Assembly: GCA_001051155.2 (NCBI GenBank)
Contig: JYIP02000008.1
Coordinates: 1-64,000 of the forward strand
Length of the DNA stretch: 64,000 nucleotides
DNA from: Chrysoporthe austroafricana
Taxonomy: Eukaryota; Ascomycota; Sordariomycetes; Diaporthales; Cryphonectriaceae
Direction of reading: 5' to 3'
Shown here: piece after piece, positions 1-12,253 of the stretch
Layout: every line of letters begins with the position of its first letter
Position numbering within the stretch: the first letter of the stretch is position 1
Translations under genes and position numbers: made by a program
Notes under the pieces: model-generated
Seen by the model: only the letters and a program-made list of their open reading frames with translations
Databases searched by the model: none
What the model was told of the DNA's origin: nothing

Positions 1-1782
1 TCTTTTTTTTTTTCGTCTCTTCTTTCTTTCTTTCTTCTTACGTGCCCCTGCTGACCCTCACGGGCGCGGCGATACGCAGAGAGACGCAGAGCAAAAAAAA
101 AAAAAAAAAAAGGATCTGCGCCTGCGGCCGGGGGACCTTCGTCATTCTGGCCTGTGCGGTGGTGTCAATCCTGCTGATCCTCATGATGCGAAGCCTCAGC
201 TTCCCGCCACCCGTGCGCATTCTCGGCTGATCCTTTGTGGGGGGGACACGGGAGAAGATCTGCCTCAGACCAGCAGGGGCACCGGAACCGCGGCCGTTCG
301 TCGTCGCCCAGCGCCCAGCGAGAGGCCCTTCCGGCTTCGCCCATCCGGTGCACACACCCCCGGCGGGCCCTCCGCGCGGAGCTCTCTGGGCGTCCTGCCT
401 CATGGCATCAAGTGATCACCGCCGGCGCGTTGCTGATCAGATTATGCTGGCGTCAGTCCGCGCAGCGCTCATCCTGTATAAGATAAGGGGAGGGAGGGGA
501 ACCCATCCGCCCGTCTCGGCATCTTTTTGCCACAAATCCTGCTGCGAAACCCCATCCACGCCAAGGTGCGTCGCCTGGGGGTTCCGTGTGAGATGCGGGA
601 AGGGCGTCCGTGGGCTGGCTCCCCCAAACCGAAACGGTGTCGCAGGCGCGCAGCCCGGCCAGACACAGGCTACAGGACAGGACAGGCCATGTCCCGGGCG
701 GGCTTGGTCGGCGAGTCGTGGGCTCCCTGGGCTGAGTGAGGGCCCCCAAGACGACCGGGGTGACGCGCAGGACGCGTATAAAGGGGGGCCAAGGGAAGGA
801 CGTGAAGAAGGCCCGGAGAAGAAAAAAAAAAAAAAAAGAAGAGGAGCTCGTCACACAAAGACGCGTCTCCCGCATGCGACCCTATCTTGACCACACACAC
901 CGTTTAAAAGCGCCCTAGCGCCGCCGCGCACGAGGAGCGGATCTGGTGCGCGCGCGCAGGGATAAGTTCCAGTCCTACCTACTTTACTGCCTTAGCCTTG
1001 CAAGCAAAATCTGCAAGAAATTCCTGGCACGGCCGACGCCACCCCCCCCCCAGATCAACCGCACCCCCTTCCCGCCCTTGGAATGGCGGAACCGGCTGAG
1101 GTGAGAAAGAAGGGCTGCCGCGGACCGTCGCGCTGGGAAAGGGGCGTTTCCCCGGGCGGGCGGGCCCCTCCTTGACGTACGTGCCTGACGCGCGCGTGTT
1201 CCTATCACGAAAGAGGCGCGAACACCTCGCGCCAGCCCCGTCCCGTCCGCCCGTCCAGTCCGCCCTTGGCTCGTTCGTCGCGGCGCGCGGTCTCAGGTCA
1301 GACCAGCCCCAGCCCCAGCCCCAGGTCAAGTCCCCGTTCTCCCGAGGGTTGCCGTCCCCGGATCCTTCGACCTCGCTGCTCGTCTGAGGTGCCTTGCCTG
1401 CCCTCCCTCTCCTGGTGACCCAGCCAGGCCAGCATCTTCTTGTCTATAGGCCCGACAGCCCTCTCTCTCGCGCGCGGCTGCCCTCACCCGGATGGCCGTC
1501 TCGGGAGAGAGAGAGGTCCAGCCTAGCCGTCGATCCGGGCCGACATGTGGCCGCATGGAGGATCGGACGCCCGGGGGGGGGGAGCGGCTGCGGTTCGCCA
1601 GGGGGGGGGGCCTGAACGACACGCACCACGCCCAATGGGCCGCGCCCGGCACCGCGACGTGACAGAGTTTGTCGTCTGTGCCTCAGGTGTGTTGCAATCC
1701 TGCACCACGGGTCGGGCGGGCGACGCACCCTCTCTCTCTCTCTCTCGCGGGCAGGAGCCGTCCGTGCCGGGCTCTCTCTGGG

Positions 1783-1816
1783 CGCACGCACGCACGCACG
1801 CACGCACGCATGCACG
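1783..1816. repeat. (GCAC)n tetranucleotide microsatellite
   Basis: About eight consecutive copies of a CGCA-type tetramer, with one T interruption near the end. A CT-rich dinucleotide run lies just upstream (about 1728-1746). Confidence 0.9.
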
Positions 1817-2738
1817 CGCGTGGTCACACCTCAGCAGCCTCGTCCCCCGGGGTGGAAGAGTGCTGTCGGGCGCGCACACACACGCCTAGGCTCGTTCTCA
1901 TATCAGCCTTTCTTTGCCTGTCGTTCACACAGTGTGGGAGCCGGGGAGGCGTTCACGCCTCTCGCGCGTGAGGTCCTCCTGCTTTTTTATTCGTGGCCCT
2001 TCAAGCGAAGGGTACGGGGGGTTTTGGCGTTTATGTGTGTGTGTGTGTGGATATATGTGTGCGCCCATGGCTTGCGGCGGCGGATGGGGTCAGCGTGTCA
2101 CGCTCGTCACCCTTCGGGCCCCGAGCCTGGGGCCACCGCGCAGGCAGGCGCCCAGGAGCCTGAAAAAAAAAGGAGCCGTGAAGCTCGGCAGCAAGATGGT
2201 GAGATGAGATGACTATACTACTACCGATAGACCTGCGGCTCTATCTGCCCGTGCACTGTAACTTTCCCCCCTGTGAAGGCACGGCGAGGCTCAAGCGTCA
2301 ACCCTCCATCTCGGGGGGCACGGACGATATCTGGGACGAACAGGCACGGTTCTGACGACCTCGCCGTCCACACCCATCCACCCTACCTCCTCCCACAACC
2401 CGCATCCGGCACCGCCGTGCAGAACACACAAACGAGTTTCGCCCCGGGGGGTACCAGGGGAGGGCACATCCACTAGCCCGTGGTGATGTTCGTGCGCGCC
2501 ACACGCACAGTGCCATGAGACAAGCAGCAGCAGGAAAGCCAGCCAGCCAGCCCTGTGAGCAACCCTGCCGATGCAACCCTGCGCCGCGGCCCAAATGGCC
2601 ACCACCACCGACCGGGCGAGCGGCCTGCTGCGCTGCGCTGGCCCAGGTCTCGGGGGGGGGGGGGCACAGCTTCCCGATCCGGCAGCCCCGGCGGACGAGC
2701 GTTCTCGCGACGGTGCCCAGGGGAGGGCGAGGGAAGGC

Positions 2739-2758
2739 CACACACACACACACACACA
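2739..2758. repeat. (CA)n dinucleotide microsatellite
   Basis: Ten consecutive CA units in non-coding DNA. A run of ten or more Gs lies about 90 bases upstream. Confidence 0.9.
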
Positions 2759-2975
2759 GACAGAGGAAGGAGAGGCGATCCGGGTGCTCGGGATAGGGGG
2801 AAGTATCCAGTCGCTGTAGGCCCAGGACCGCGCACGCACGCACTCTATCCTGCCGCAAGGGAGCAGGCGAGAGGCGGGAAGAGGGGACGAGGGGGAAAAA
2901 GAAACAGCGCATACGTGTCACGCATGTCCGATCAGCTGCAGGCGATCTACTGTATGTACCTCTGGCATGCCAGCC

Positions 2976-2998
2976 GCTGCTGCTGCTGCTGCTGCTGC
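2976..2998. repeat. (CTG)n trinucleotide microsatellite
   Basis: Seven consecutive CTG units followed by CCG. No supported reading frame crosses it. Confidence 0.9.
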
Positions 2999-4040
2999 CG
3001 CTGAGATGCGAGACCCCTTCCCCCGGGCTGCTCGTGTGCCACAGCAGCTGCACGGAGACGAGCGGGCGAGCAGGCGGCATGTGCGGGCTGCATACGGGCC
3101 TGCAGCCTCGCCAGGGGGGGGGGGTAAGGAGGGTGGTGGAGGGGAGGGACGGGAAGGTTGGGTGACAAGGCTGACCGAGAAGGGCATCGCTCTCGCTGGC
3201 GTACTGCCGCTGGTCCTCGCACCACCACGCGCACCTCTCTCTCCTCGCGTCCCGGGTTCAGTCAGCTAGTCAGTGATCGGCAGCCGTCCGCGCCTGAACG
3301 CAACGTCGCAGCAGGAGGAGGAGGAGGCGGAACCCGAGCGCACCGGTAGTAGGTAGGCAAGGGGCTGCTCGACGGCCTGGTCGAGGTCGGATGCAGATCG
3401 AGTGACTGACTGGCTGGAGGGCGGTCGGGCTATAACGCCGAGGCGTATACACAAGCTTCACCTCACTATCAGGAGGCCAGGGCAGCATTATTGGCCCACG
3501 GCTTCTCTGGCCGAGAAGAAGATTGCCTCTTCCACAAGCCAGCCCGTCACGTCAGCGCGCAGCTAATTTAACCCAGGAGGGCGGGCGCGGCGCCCAGCGG
3601 CCGCAAATAGATCGAATCCCGCGGGGCGCTCGGCGCATGTGCGACCAGAACAAGAAAGGGGGAACAGACAAGAAAAAAAAATAAAAAAATAAAGAAACAT
3701 AAAAAAAAAAAGAGATTCCCCGTCCTTGCTGGCCCTCCCCCTCCCCCTCCCCCCCAACTACGCCACTGCCGTGCGTACGCGTCAGGCATAACCACATAGG
3801 CGCCCTCCCAGGGCTGCCGCCAACGAGAACCACTCTACGCGTCCGGCCGCGGGGTCGCGTGGCCGGGCTGACGCTGCCCTCTTACCCCCCCCCCCTCCTC
3901 GCCTTTCTTCCTTCTGTCATGTGGCCTGCAGGCCCTGGCGCCCTGCCTTGTTCCCCGTATCCGGCCCCTTGGGAACGGATGCACCGGGGGTGGGGGAGGG
4001 GGACGATTCGAGGCAAAAAATGTCGAGAAAAAGCTGGCCT

Positions 4041-4079
4041 TGCGTGCATGCGTGCATGCGTGCGTGCGTGCGTGCGTGC
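4041..4079. repeat. (TGCG)n tetranucleotide microsatellite
   Basis: About nine TGCG/TGCA tetramers. It is the opposite-strand counterpart of the array at 1783-1816, so the same motif expanded twice within 2.3 kb. Confidence 0.9.
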
Positions 4080-7027
4080 CCTGGTCCTGGGTTCGATATT
4101 CTCGCCGCTAGCCAACCAGAGCGCCGCACCTGCGCGCCGGGGAACCGGGCCCGTCCACCAAGCTCGGGAGCGCCAATCTCCGGCTTGCTGCTGCTGCTGC
4201 TGATGGATCTTTTTACCAGTGCCACAGCGTTGGGTATCGCACGCCGTCGCGCCCCAAGAACAGCCCGGTGGATGCCGCCGCCTGCTCACTAGTTTAGCAG
4301 CGAGCGAGGCCTGCGGCCGTTATACGCGCGGGGCGTTTGCCCCGGGTGTGGCGGCTGGTCTCTCTCTGCCAGGTTCGAGGCAGCGCGGAGGCGCCCGACG
4401 GCCAGGCTGGCTGACTGTCTATCCAGGCTGGCGAGGAAACAATGGGCCGACACGAGGAGCAGCACTAGGCCGTCGGCCGGGGGAACCGCCAGCTGGGAAA
4501 CCGCCAGACCGGCGGCTGAAAAGGCGTCAGGCCCCTTACCGTACGGGGTCGATTCAGTGTCACATCGCCGCTGGCATCGTCATGGGGAATCCATGCCGTC
4601 TCTGGCGCCCCCAGATATGATTAGATTCCTGCACTGAACTTTTGTCGACGGGGGAACCGTTGCTGAAGACCATCTAGTGATGGTCTTGGCTCTGGATTGG
4701 GCCTTCATGAGATGGGCCGTCTCACTGGTGTCCACGCGGCGCGAAGGTCTTCAGATTGCACAATGGTGGTGCCAGCGGCTGAATCGGTATCCAGCCAGCC
4801 TAGTCCTGTCATGCCGTGGCCCACCTGCTGGGCTCGAGTGAGCCCGTCTGGAGACGAGCGAGGCCGTCTTGACACGCCGAGTCGGCGGACACTGGCGAGC
4901 CTCTCTCTCTTGGGCGGGCAGGCGGACTGGCCTCTTCCACAACCGCCGTCGCGCGAGCTGCTGGCCCTGACGATCCGCCATCCGGCTGCTTGCTGGCAAC
5001 AGCTGTGGGTTATGCCTCACCTGCCCCGACGACCTGCTCCGGGGCAGTACAAGCCCCCCTCGTCCCCTACCAGCCGCGCGTGTGCCTCAGCCCGTGCAGC
5101 TATGGCACGCGTGCGTGTCCCAGTGGGACGTACCCGTGCCCGCTCTCTCCTACTACCCGACCTGGCTCAGGTCGGAAAGCCTGCTGTGCCCACCACACTG
5201 TCTCGGCCTGAGGCCGTCGGCGGGGCTGGGTGCAGATTGTGTCTCGAGGCTGCCGTGCGCCGCAGGTGCGGACGCGGGCGGGGACGGGAGCTCGCGCGGA
5301 TGTCTGTCCGCGACAGGCCGTGCCGCGCCGCGAGGGCGGGCGACGAGGGGCGGCGTCCTGTTTGGCTGCGGGACGCGTCTTCCGTCCGCAGGCGCCTCGG
5401 TCGCCCGCCGGCCGGGGAAGGGCGGCCGCATGCCTCCCCGTTGGGTGGCGGCGTCGCGATACCGGTTTCGTGCGCCAGAAAAGGTCACGGGGGCCCGTGA
5501 GGACCGCCTCGCGCACGCGCGCGCCCTGCCCGCCAGCATCCGTCCTGGCGAGTAGGCATGTCCGCCCTGCCTCTGCCTTCCGGACTATCACGTCCGCCTG
5601 CCTGTCTGCCTCGTGCGAAACCGTCTGTCTGTCTGGTCGAGAAGAGCCGCGCGCGACCGTTTGTCTGACCAGGGGGGGAACTGCCGAGACAAGGTTGATC
5701 TATCACACGGGTGGACGAAAAACGCAGTGTAAGATCTGGCTGAGACAGTACCCACGCGAGCCAGACGATACGGGCGCCCTGGATGGATGGAAGGGGAGTG
5801 GGCCACCACGTGCTGCCCCGCCGCTTTGATTGGGCAGGCCCGTTGCGGGTGGTGGTGTCACCTATGATGTCGGCGCCGGGGGGGGGGGGCGTTGGCGTCG
5901 CTCGTGGCCTGGTCGGTCGGCGTCGCTTCGGGCTCTGGGTTGTTGAGGCAAACAGCTCGAGGGGCGCCCGGGAGAGCCCTCCGGGACGGAGAGGCCTTGA
6001 TGGGGCGGCCTTGGGGCCTACATGAGATAGTCTGCGAGATGAATGGGCCCGCTCAGTGAGCAACGAGGACACCAGAGACCTCAACACCTAGCCGCTGTCC
6101 GTGTAAGTGTGCACGCTGCATCGAAGTTGGCGCTGAGCGTAGCTCCGCCGGTGCAGGCAGACCGCAGACGTCGATCTCTCCGAAATGCCTCTACTCTGTG
6201 ATAGGGCTGTCTTGTAGTTCTGCGGCGTAGATAGACAGAAGTAACGCCCGTGCGCCTCGAGATGTCCAGCACGGACGCTCCATCGTGACACAGCGGACGC
6301 CATCGACGTCAACGACGCCCAGACGGACGCAACAGGGCGGGCATCGCAACGTATCTGTCCTCGGGATCACGTCTGAGGTCAGACCGGCTGTGTTTGCAGA
6401 CAGATGACATGCCCGCGCCGTCTGTCGTGTTGGTTACATCAGTTTGTGTTCGGCAATCAGCCTGTGCCGGATAGAATGATGGTGAACGAGCAGAGCAGAT
6501 CACTGGCCCTTGCGCGCTCTCGCCCTCTGAGGTATATACGTCACGAGACTACTCCAAGCGCCAACACCATGTGGTATGCTTCGAGGACACATCTGGACAC
6601 ATCGGGTTCATTAGGGCATTGCTGTTGTACTACTACACACGGCAGTGAGCAGCAGCGAGGCTTGGAACGAGTAACCTTCCCGCGGTGGTAATTGGGATGG
6701 CTGTTCTGTGTCCTCATCACAAGGCGTTGCCTTTTCTTGGTGTCGATCGTGACTTGACCATCAATGGTGCGATAGCAGGGCTCACGTCTCGCAGTCCCAC
6801 TGGAGCGGACGCATGGGAGTGGTGATGACGAGACAATAAATACACGGAGCGGTGATGTAAATTTCAGCAACGCTTCTGACCCATACGTCTTATCTAGTGT
6901 CCATGCCCTTGAGTTGCCATCTAGCCGATCTAAGAAGTGGTATCCTCGGAAAGAAAATCCATCAAACACGCTCTCGCCGCCTGCCAGCCCGCCCAGTCCC
7001 CAGACCAAGACACCCAAAGTCTACGCC

Positions 7028-8565
7028 TCACTTTGCCTTTGCGTCGTTGCCGTCGACGCCCCATCTCTTGCTCTCGTCACCCTCGGTCCAGTCCTTCTCG
7101 ACGTACCCGAGTTCGCGCTTGACCTTCTCCACCGTCTCCTTGTCGCCTGTGTTCTTACCAATGTTGTCACTGTGCCAGTAATGTCAGCTCGCAGCCCTCA
7201 TCTCTCGTACCGCGATGCCCTTATGAGGCTTACCTGATCTTGACCGCCGCGTTGTTCCCCGCCGAGCTGAGCTTGATGACTATGTTCATCGGCGTGGAGT
7301 TGCTGCCGTCAGAAAGGCGGGTGAAGTCATTCGTCAGGAACGTGCCGACGCCAAATGTAGGCTGGAAGCCAGCCTCCTCTGCGACCTTCTTGTACTCCAG
7401 ACACCTCTCGATATTCAGCGAGTCCGAGAACACAATGACCTTCTTGTCCTTGATGCCGACGCTGTCGTAGAACTTCTGCATGGCCTTGACAAACTCCGCC
7501 GGGTCGCCCGAGTCCTGCCTGACACCGGTGAATACCTCCGCGTACGTCTTGGACTTCTGTCCGTCGGCGCTGGCGGCCTGCGCGCCCGCCGGCGCGTCTG
7601 GCAGCTTTGCGACGGGCTTGTTGAAAGCCTTCAAGAACTCGGGCGTGCCAAAGGTATCCGTGAGCGCAATGCCCAGCACGCCCTCGCCGAAGCAGCTGAC
7701 CCAGTGGCGCAGCGCCTCCTCCGTCGCACGCGCGTAGTCGTTCTTGATGGCCGCGATGCCCATGAACCACTCGTGGGCGACGGTGCCGACGGGCGGGATG
7801 CCGAAGCGCATGGCCAGGTGGACGTTCGAGGTCCCGGACAGCTTGCCGGGCAGGCCACGCTTCACGCCCTGCTCGCTGGCCTGGACGAGGCCCCTGAAGA
7901 CGAGCGCCTGGGTGTGGTAGTCCCTGCGCCGGCGGGTGCCGAACTCGGAGAAGATGCAGCCTGCCTCGAGCAGCTTCATGCCCTTGTCAAACGCCTTCTC
8001 CTGCTGGCCGTCGTAGTTCCAGTCCTTGTCCATGAACTTGAAGTAGGCCTCGGAGGTCAGTGCCAGGATGGGGATCTCGTAGAGGATCGTGTCCACCCAT
8101 GTTCCCTTGATTTCTATGTGGACGTCACCCAGGTCTGTGGCCGCACCTGCGTCTTTCCCGACCGGCACGAACTGGATGGCGACCTGGTCGCGCGGGTGAA
8201 GACGGAATTCCTGGAGGAACTCAAGGTAGTCGGCGTTGAGGTACTTGCAGTGCTCCTTGAGAAACTGCAGCTCTTCAGAGAGGAGGGAGATGTTGCCAAG
8301 CTCTGGGGCGGAACATGTCAGCAGTGTTGCGAGGTCACGGAGGCCCTGCGGACAGGAAACATTACGAACTGGTGATCTGCTCCTCCAGCCACTTGTAGGC
8401 CTCTCGTGACAGCCTCTTGTCCGGCGTGCGGTTGGTAAAGGCATAAGTGACAGGGACATCTCTGAAGTACTTATAGACAGCGCATTGCATGGTCAGCTTG
8501 TACAGGTCAGTGTCCAGGAAGGATATGACGCCCTCTGGATAGGGCGACGAGCTGTTGAAGTCCAT
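7028..8565 (-). CDS. NPT1: Nicotinate phosphoribosyltransferase (NAD salvage)
   Basis: Converts nicotinate and PRPP to nicotinate mononucleotide, the first step of the Preiss-Handler NAD salvage route. I model three exons: 8370-8565, 7234-8302 and 7028-7169, giving 468 residues. The N-terminal [12 protein letters not shown] and [10 protein letters not shown] segments are family hallmarks. GTVAHEW near residue 242 carries the His that is phosphorylated in the ATP-coupled reaction. [20 protein letters not shown] and the [13 protein letters not shown] segment across the last junction complete the type II PRTase fold. It is longer than the yeast enzyme (about 429 residues), partly because of an Ala/Gly-rich insertion before KSKTYAEVF. 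Intron 1 uses a GTTCGT donor; the more obvious GTAATG five bases on would break the frame. The intergenic region to UTP4 is shared and divergent. Family assignment is very secure; the intron 1 donor is inferred from frame and homology. Confidence 0.95.
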
Positions 8566-9397
8566 GGCGCAGGCGGTTGTCTACCCCGTGAGGGTATCAA
8601 GAGGGGGTTTGAGGCGATTCGTAAGCTCTTCACGGCTGTCAAGCAGGGGTGGATAAGGGCGCAGGAAGGGAACAGGACGAAGAGGGCCAGAGAAGTCTTG
8701 TGCAATCCGGAAGACACGGCAAGGCGACTACTGAGGACCTTGACGGCACGTGCTATTGGCCTGAGAGGGCGGATCTGGGTGCTGGGGAGGGAGAGGAGAA
8801 GTCGGCTGTAAGAGGGAAAAGAGAGACATGAGGCTGTCGCATGTTACGTCTTTATCCCGTCCTGACAGCCCGAGTGCTCTTCACTTTCGCAATGACTCTA
8901 ACGCTCTAGGTACCTGCCCCTCCTCTGCAGGCTAGCATCCCACCTTCTGGAACTCCAGGTGCGACTGCGGACTTGAGACTTGGTGCTGGGAACGTCAGTG
9001 GGGCCAGGGAGCAAGGTGGGGGATAGTGGACCCTGGAGCCGCCGCTGTGGTACACAAGCGTACGTAATGTGCCGCTACCCAATAGCAGCAGGTGCTGTAG
9101 GCCCCAGTGGTATGTACCCAAGTAACGCCTGTCCTGTCCCCACTAAAATTTTGGCATTGCCTGCCGCCGCCAGTGCAGAGAGTTCACTTTTGGAGAGCGA
9201 CGACAAAAAAGTTTTTGGGCCTTCTCCAGAGGCACCTCGGCAGCCCATGCCAGTGACATCGTCGGACTGCACCACACTGCAACATCTCCTGTGTCGCGTG
9301 TGTCCTCCCTCAGCACCCCTCGGTCCACATCGGCCACAAGAACAAGGGCAAGAGGAGCAGAGACTGAGCCGCAGCCACGGTCACTGCCGGCTTCACC
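8566..9397. promoter_or_regulatory. Divergent NPT1/UTP4 intergenic region
   Basis: These 832 bases lie between the start codons of two divergently transcribed housekeeping genes and must contain both promoters and 5' leaders. No coding sequence is supported. I could not identify a convincing TATA box or a specific factor site. Confidence 0.6.
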
Positions 9398-12253
9398 ATG
9401 GACATCCACCGCTGCCGCTTCGTCCCGTTCCCGGCCTCCCCCATCAACGCCATCGCCTTCTCCCACCCTTTCCTGTCCTCCAAGAGGCCCGCCCGCCTCG
9501 CGATCGGAAGAGCGAACGGCGACATCGAGATCTGGAACCCCCTCAGCGGCAATTGGTTCCAGGAGACCATAATACACGGCGGGAGGGACAGGAGCGTCGA
9601 CTCCCTCGTCTGGGTCACCGGCGAGGACGAGACGCTGCCTGACGGGAGCGTCATCGTCGGCAGGTCGAGGCTGTTCAGCATCGGCTACACCACGACCGTG
9701 ACCGAGTGGGACCTCGAGCAGGGCAGGGCGAAGAGGCACGCGAGCGGGCAGCATGGGGACATCTGGTGCCTGGGCGCACAGCCTGCGCCCCCGCGGGCAC
9801 AGGCCAACGGCGTCACGGCGGCGAGCCAGCCGCAGAGGCTCGTCGCGGGCACGATAGACGGCAGCATCGTGCTGTACTCGATCGACGACGACGACCTTCA
9901 GTTCCAGAGGGTGCTGGTCAAGACCGCCAAGCGGAACATCAAGATGGTCAGCATCGCCTTCCAGTCGCGGCAGGTCGCCGTTGTGGGGTGCTCGGACAGC
10001 TCGATCCGGGTCTACGACCTGAGGAGGGGAGAGCTCCTGCGCAAGATGACCCTGGGCAAGGACCTCATCGGCGGATCCAAGGATATCATCGTCTGGTCTG
10101 TCAAGTGTCTCAAGAACGGCGACATCGTGTCTGGCGACTCGACCGGCCAGGTGGTGATCTGGGATGGTAAGACCTACACCCAGGCGCAACGGATACAGGG
10201 CCACAAGTCAGATGTGCTCAGCCTTGCGGCAAGCGCGGACGGATCCTCAATCATAAGTGGAGGCATGGACCGTCGGACCGCACTATACCGCACCATGGCG
10301 CGCGACCCTTCTCGCTGGCAGAGGGTTTGGCACAGGAAATACCACGACCACGATGTGAAGGCCATGGCGTCCTTTGAAGGCCAGGGGATGAGTGTCGTTG
10401 TGACCGGAGGTTAGACTATTCAACGTTGTGATGTCGCATGTGACTCTGGCTGAACCATCTTTCTAGGACCTGATGCCGCACCTGTGGTCACGCCTCTGCG
10501 CCAAGCCGGTGTCGAAAACCACCGCACTCTCTCCCACCTGCCACATTCCATCCCGCTTCAGAGCGCCCCTCAGGGACGTCTGATCGTGAGCTGGTGGGAC
10601 AGAGAAGTACACATCTGGAAACTACGCCGGCCGATGAAGGACTTGCTCGAGAGCGATGACGTCGAGCAGAGTATCGAGGATAATCGCAAGCTGCTGGGGC
10701 GGATCCTCATCAAGGGCGAATCAAGCATCACCTCGGCCTCGATAAGCAGAGACGGCTCAGTCCTGGTCGTATCGACCGTCTCGGCCATTAAAGCATTCCA
10801 CCTCGCTTCAGGCTCCGATCCCAAGGAGGAGCTGCGGATTCGCAAGATCGAGGTCCCTGCTGCAATCGAAAGCTCCGGCTCTACGCTTGTCCAGATCTCC
10901 CCGGACGGCCGATGGCTCTGCTGGATCCAGGAGGGTACCAGGGTCCTCACGACAAGAATAATACGGAACGATTCATCCGACGACGCTACAATCTCAATAC
11001 ACCCCCGACCTGCAAAGCTGACCCGACTACGAAGAGACATCCCCAAGCACGTACGCCTAGGCGGTCTGGGCAGCTACGACAGGCGTGTCACACACATTGC
11101 ATTCTCGCCGGACAGTAGCGTTCTCGCCACCGCGGACTTGGCGGGCTACATCGACACCTGGATCACGCGGGACGGCGGGCTGCAGAATGGCGCCAGCCCA
11201 GGCGAAGATGATGACGCGTCGTCCTCGGCATTGAGCGACTCGGAAGCTTCTGACAGCGAGGAGGACGAAGGTGCTGCTGTTGGGCCCAGGTGGATCCGCA
11301 ACCCCAAGGCGCCACTCCTCCCCAAGCTGTCGCACTCGCCGGTGGTGCTGTCCTTCTCAGAAGAGGCCCTCGGCCCGTCGCTCCATGGCGAAGGGACTGG
11401 GCCGGATGACTACGTCTTGCTAGCCGTCACCACCGCCTCCCGCATCTACACGTTCCACGCGCTCGAGGGCTCGCTGACGAGATGGTCCCGGCGCAACGCC
11501 GCGTGGAAGCTCCCCGACGAGATCCGCGCCACGCGCGACCTGATCAAGGGCGCGGTGTGGCAGGGGTCCCGCGTCTGGATGTACGGGACCAGCTTCCTCT
11601 TCATGCTCGACATCTCGCTCGACTTCCAGGACGAGGAAGACGAGTCTGCCAAGCACAAGCGGAGCAGGAAGCGCAAGCGGGGCGCGGACTCCGGCGCGGG
11701 CAGCAAGACGGAGAGCGCCGACGCCCTCGCGCCGCAGCACGTTCGTGTCGCGCTCGCCGGGGACGGGAAGAGCGGCGAGTGGGTGGACGTCGAGATGGAG
11801 GATGCCGATGCCGACGCCGACAGCTCGCAGGCCCGCGGGAGGGAGGGCGACAGCGACGAAGACGACGACGACGACAGCGAGAACGAGGAGGAGGCGAGCG
11901 GCGAGCTGCAGAAGCTGCGGGACCGCGAGCAGCCGCAGCCGCAGCCGCAGCAGAAGGAGGCGGGCGGCAGCCCTGCTGCTGAGGATGGCGCCGCGAGGCG
12001 CAGGAACTGGTGGCATACGTACAAGTACCGGCCGATACTGGGCATCGTACCACTCTCGTCCGAGTCTGCTGCAGGGCCGCAGGCGAACGGGGCTAGCGGT
12101 ACAGCGGCCGGCGCCGCCAAGGACAAGGGCAAGAACAAGAACAAGAGGAAGGGGAGCGGGAAGGCGGCCGACAGCCACCCGCCGCTGGAGATCGCGCTGG
12201 TGGAGAGGCCCAAGTGGGATGTCGATACGCCCGCGCGGTACGTGGAGGACTAG
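9398..12253 (+). CDS. UTP4: UTP4-type WD40 protein of the SSU processome (t-UTP/UTP-A)
   Basis: Nucleolar WD40 protein of the UTP-A subcomplex, which joins nascent pre-rRNA early in 18S rRNA processing; the human counterpart is cirhin. Two exons, 9398-10409 and 10467-12253, encode 932 residues. The N-terminus MDIHRCRFVPFPASPINAIAF is distinctive for this family. Repeats follow across the protein, for example LAIGRANGDIEIWNP, VVGCSDSSIRVYDL, GDIVSGDSTGQVVIWDG and SVLATADLAGYIDTW. Family-atypical length comes from three inserts: an acidic Ser/Asp/Glu stretch near 582-608, a basic KHKRSRKRKRG nuclear-localisation-like segment near 732 followed by an acidic run near 799-818, and a Lys-rich stretch near 889-903. 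The intron (GTTAGA donor, CTAG acceptor) splits a Gly codon. The start is the first ATG that gives the conserved N-terminus. Confidence 0.93.

Larger units (their letters stand above)
1..7027. other. Gene-free GC-rich low-complexity region
   Basis: I see no supportable gene in these 7 kb. Open frames exist on both strands, including one of 267 codons at 4697-5500, but they overlap one another in several frames, are rich in Arg/Pro/Ala/Gly and contain no recognisable domain, as expected by chance in GC-rich DNA. The stretch is dense in homopolymers (A runs near 93 and 823, C and G runs of 8-10) and in microsatellites listed separately. It may hold untranslated or regulatory sequence, but nothing specific can be named. 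Confidence 0.6.

Noticed and set aside
4697..5500. 267-codon plus-strand frame
   Set aside because: Overlapped by several other open frames of similar length on both strands, Arg/Pro/Ser-rich, and without domains or intron signals.
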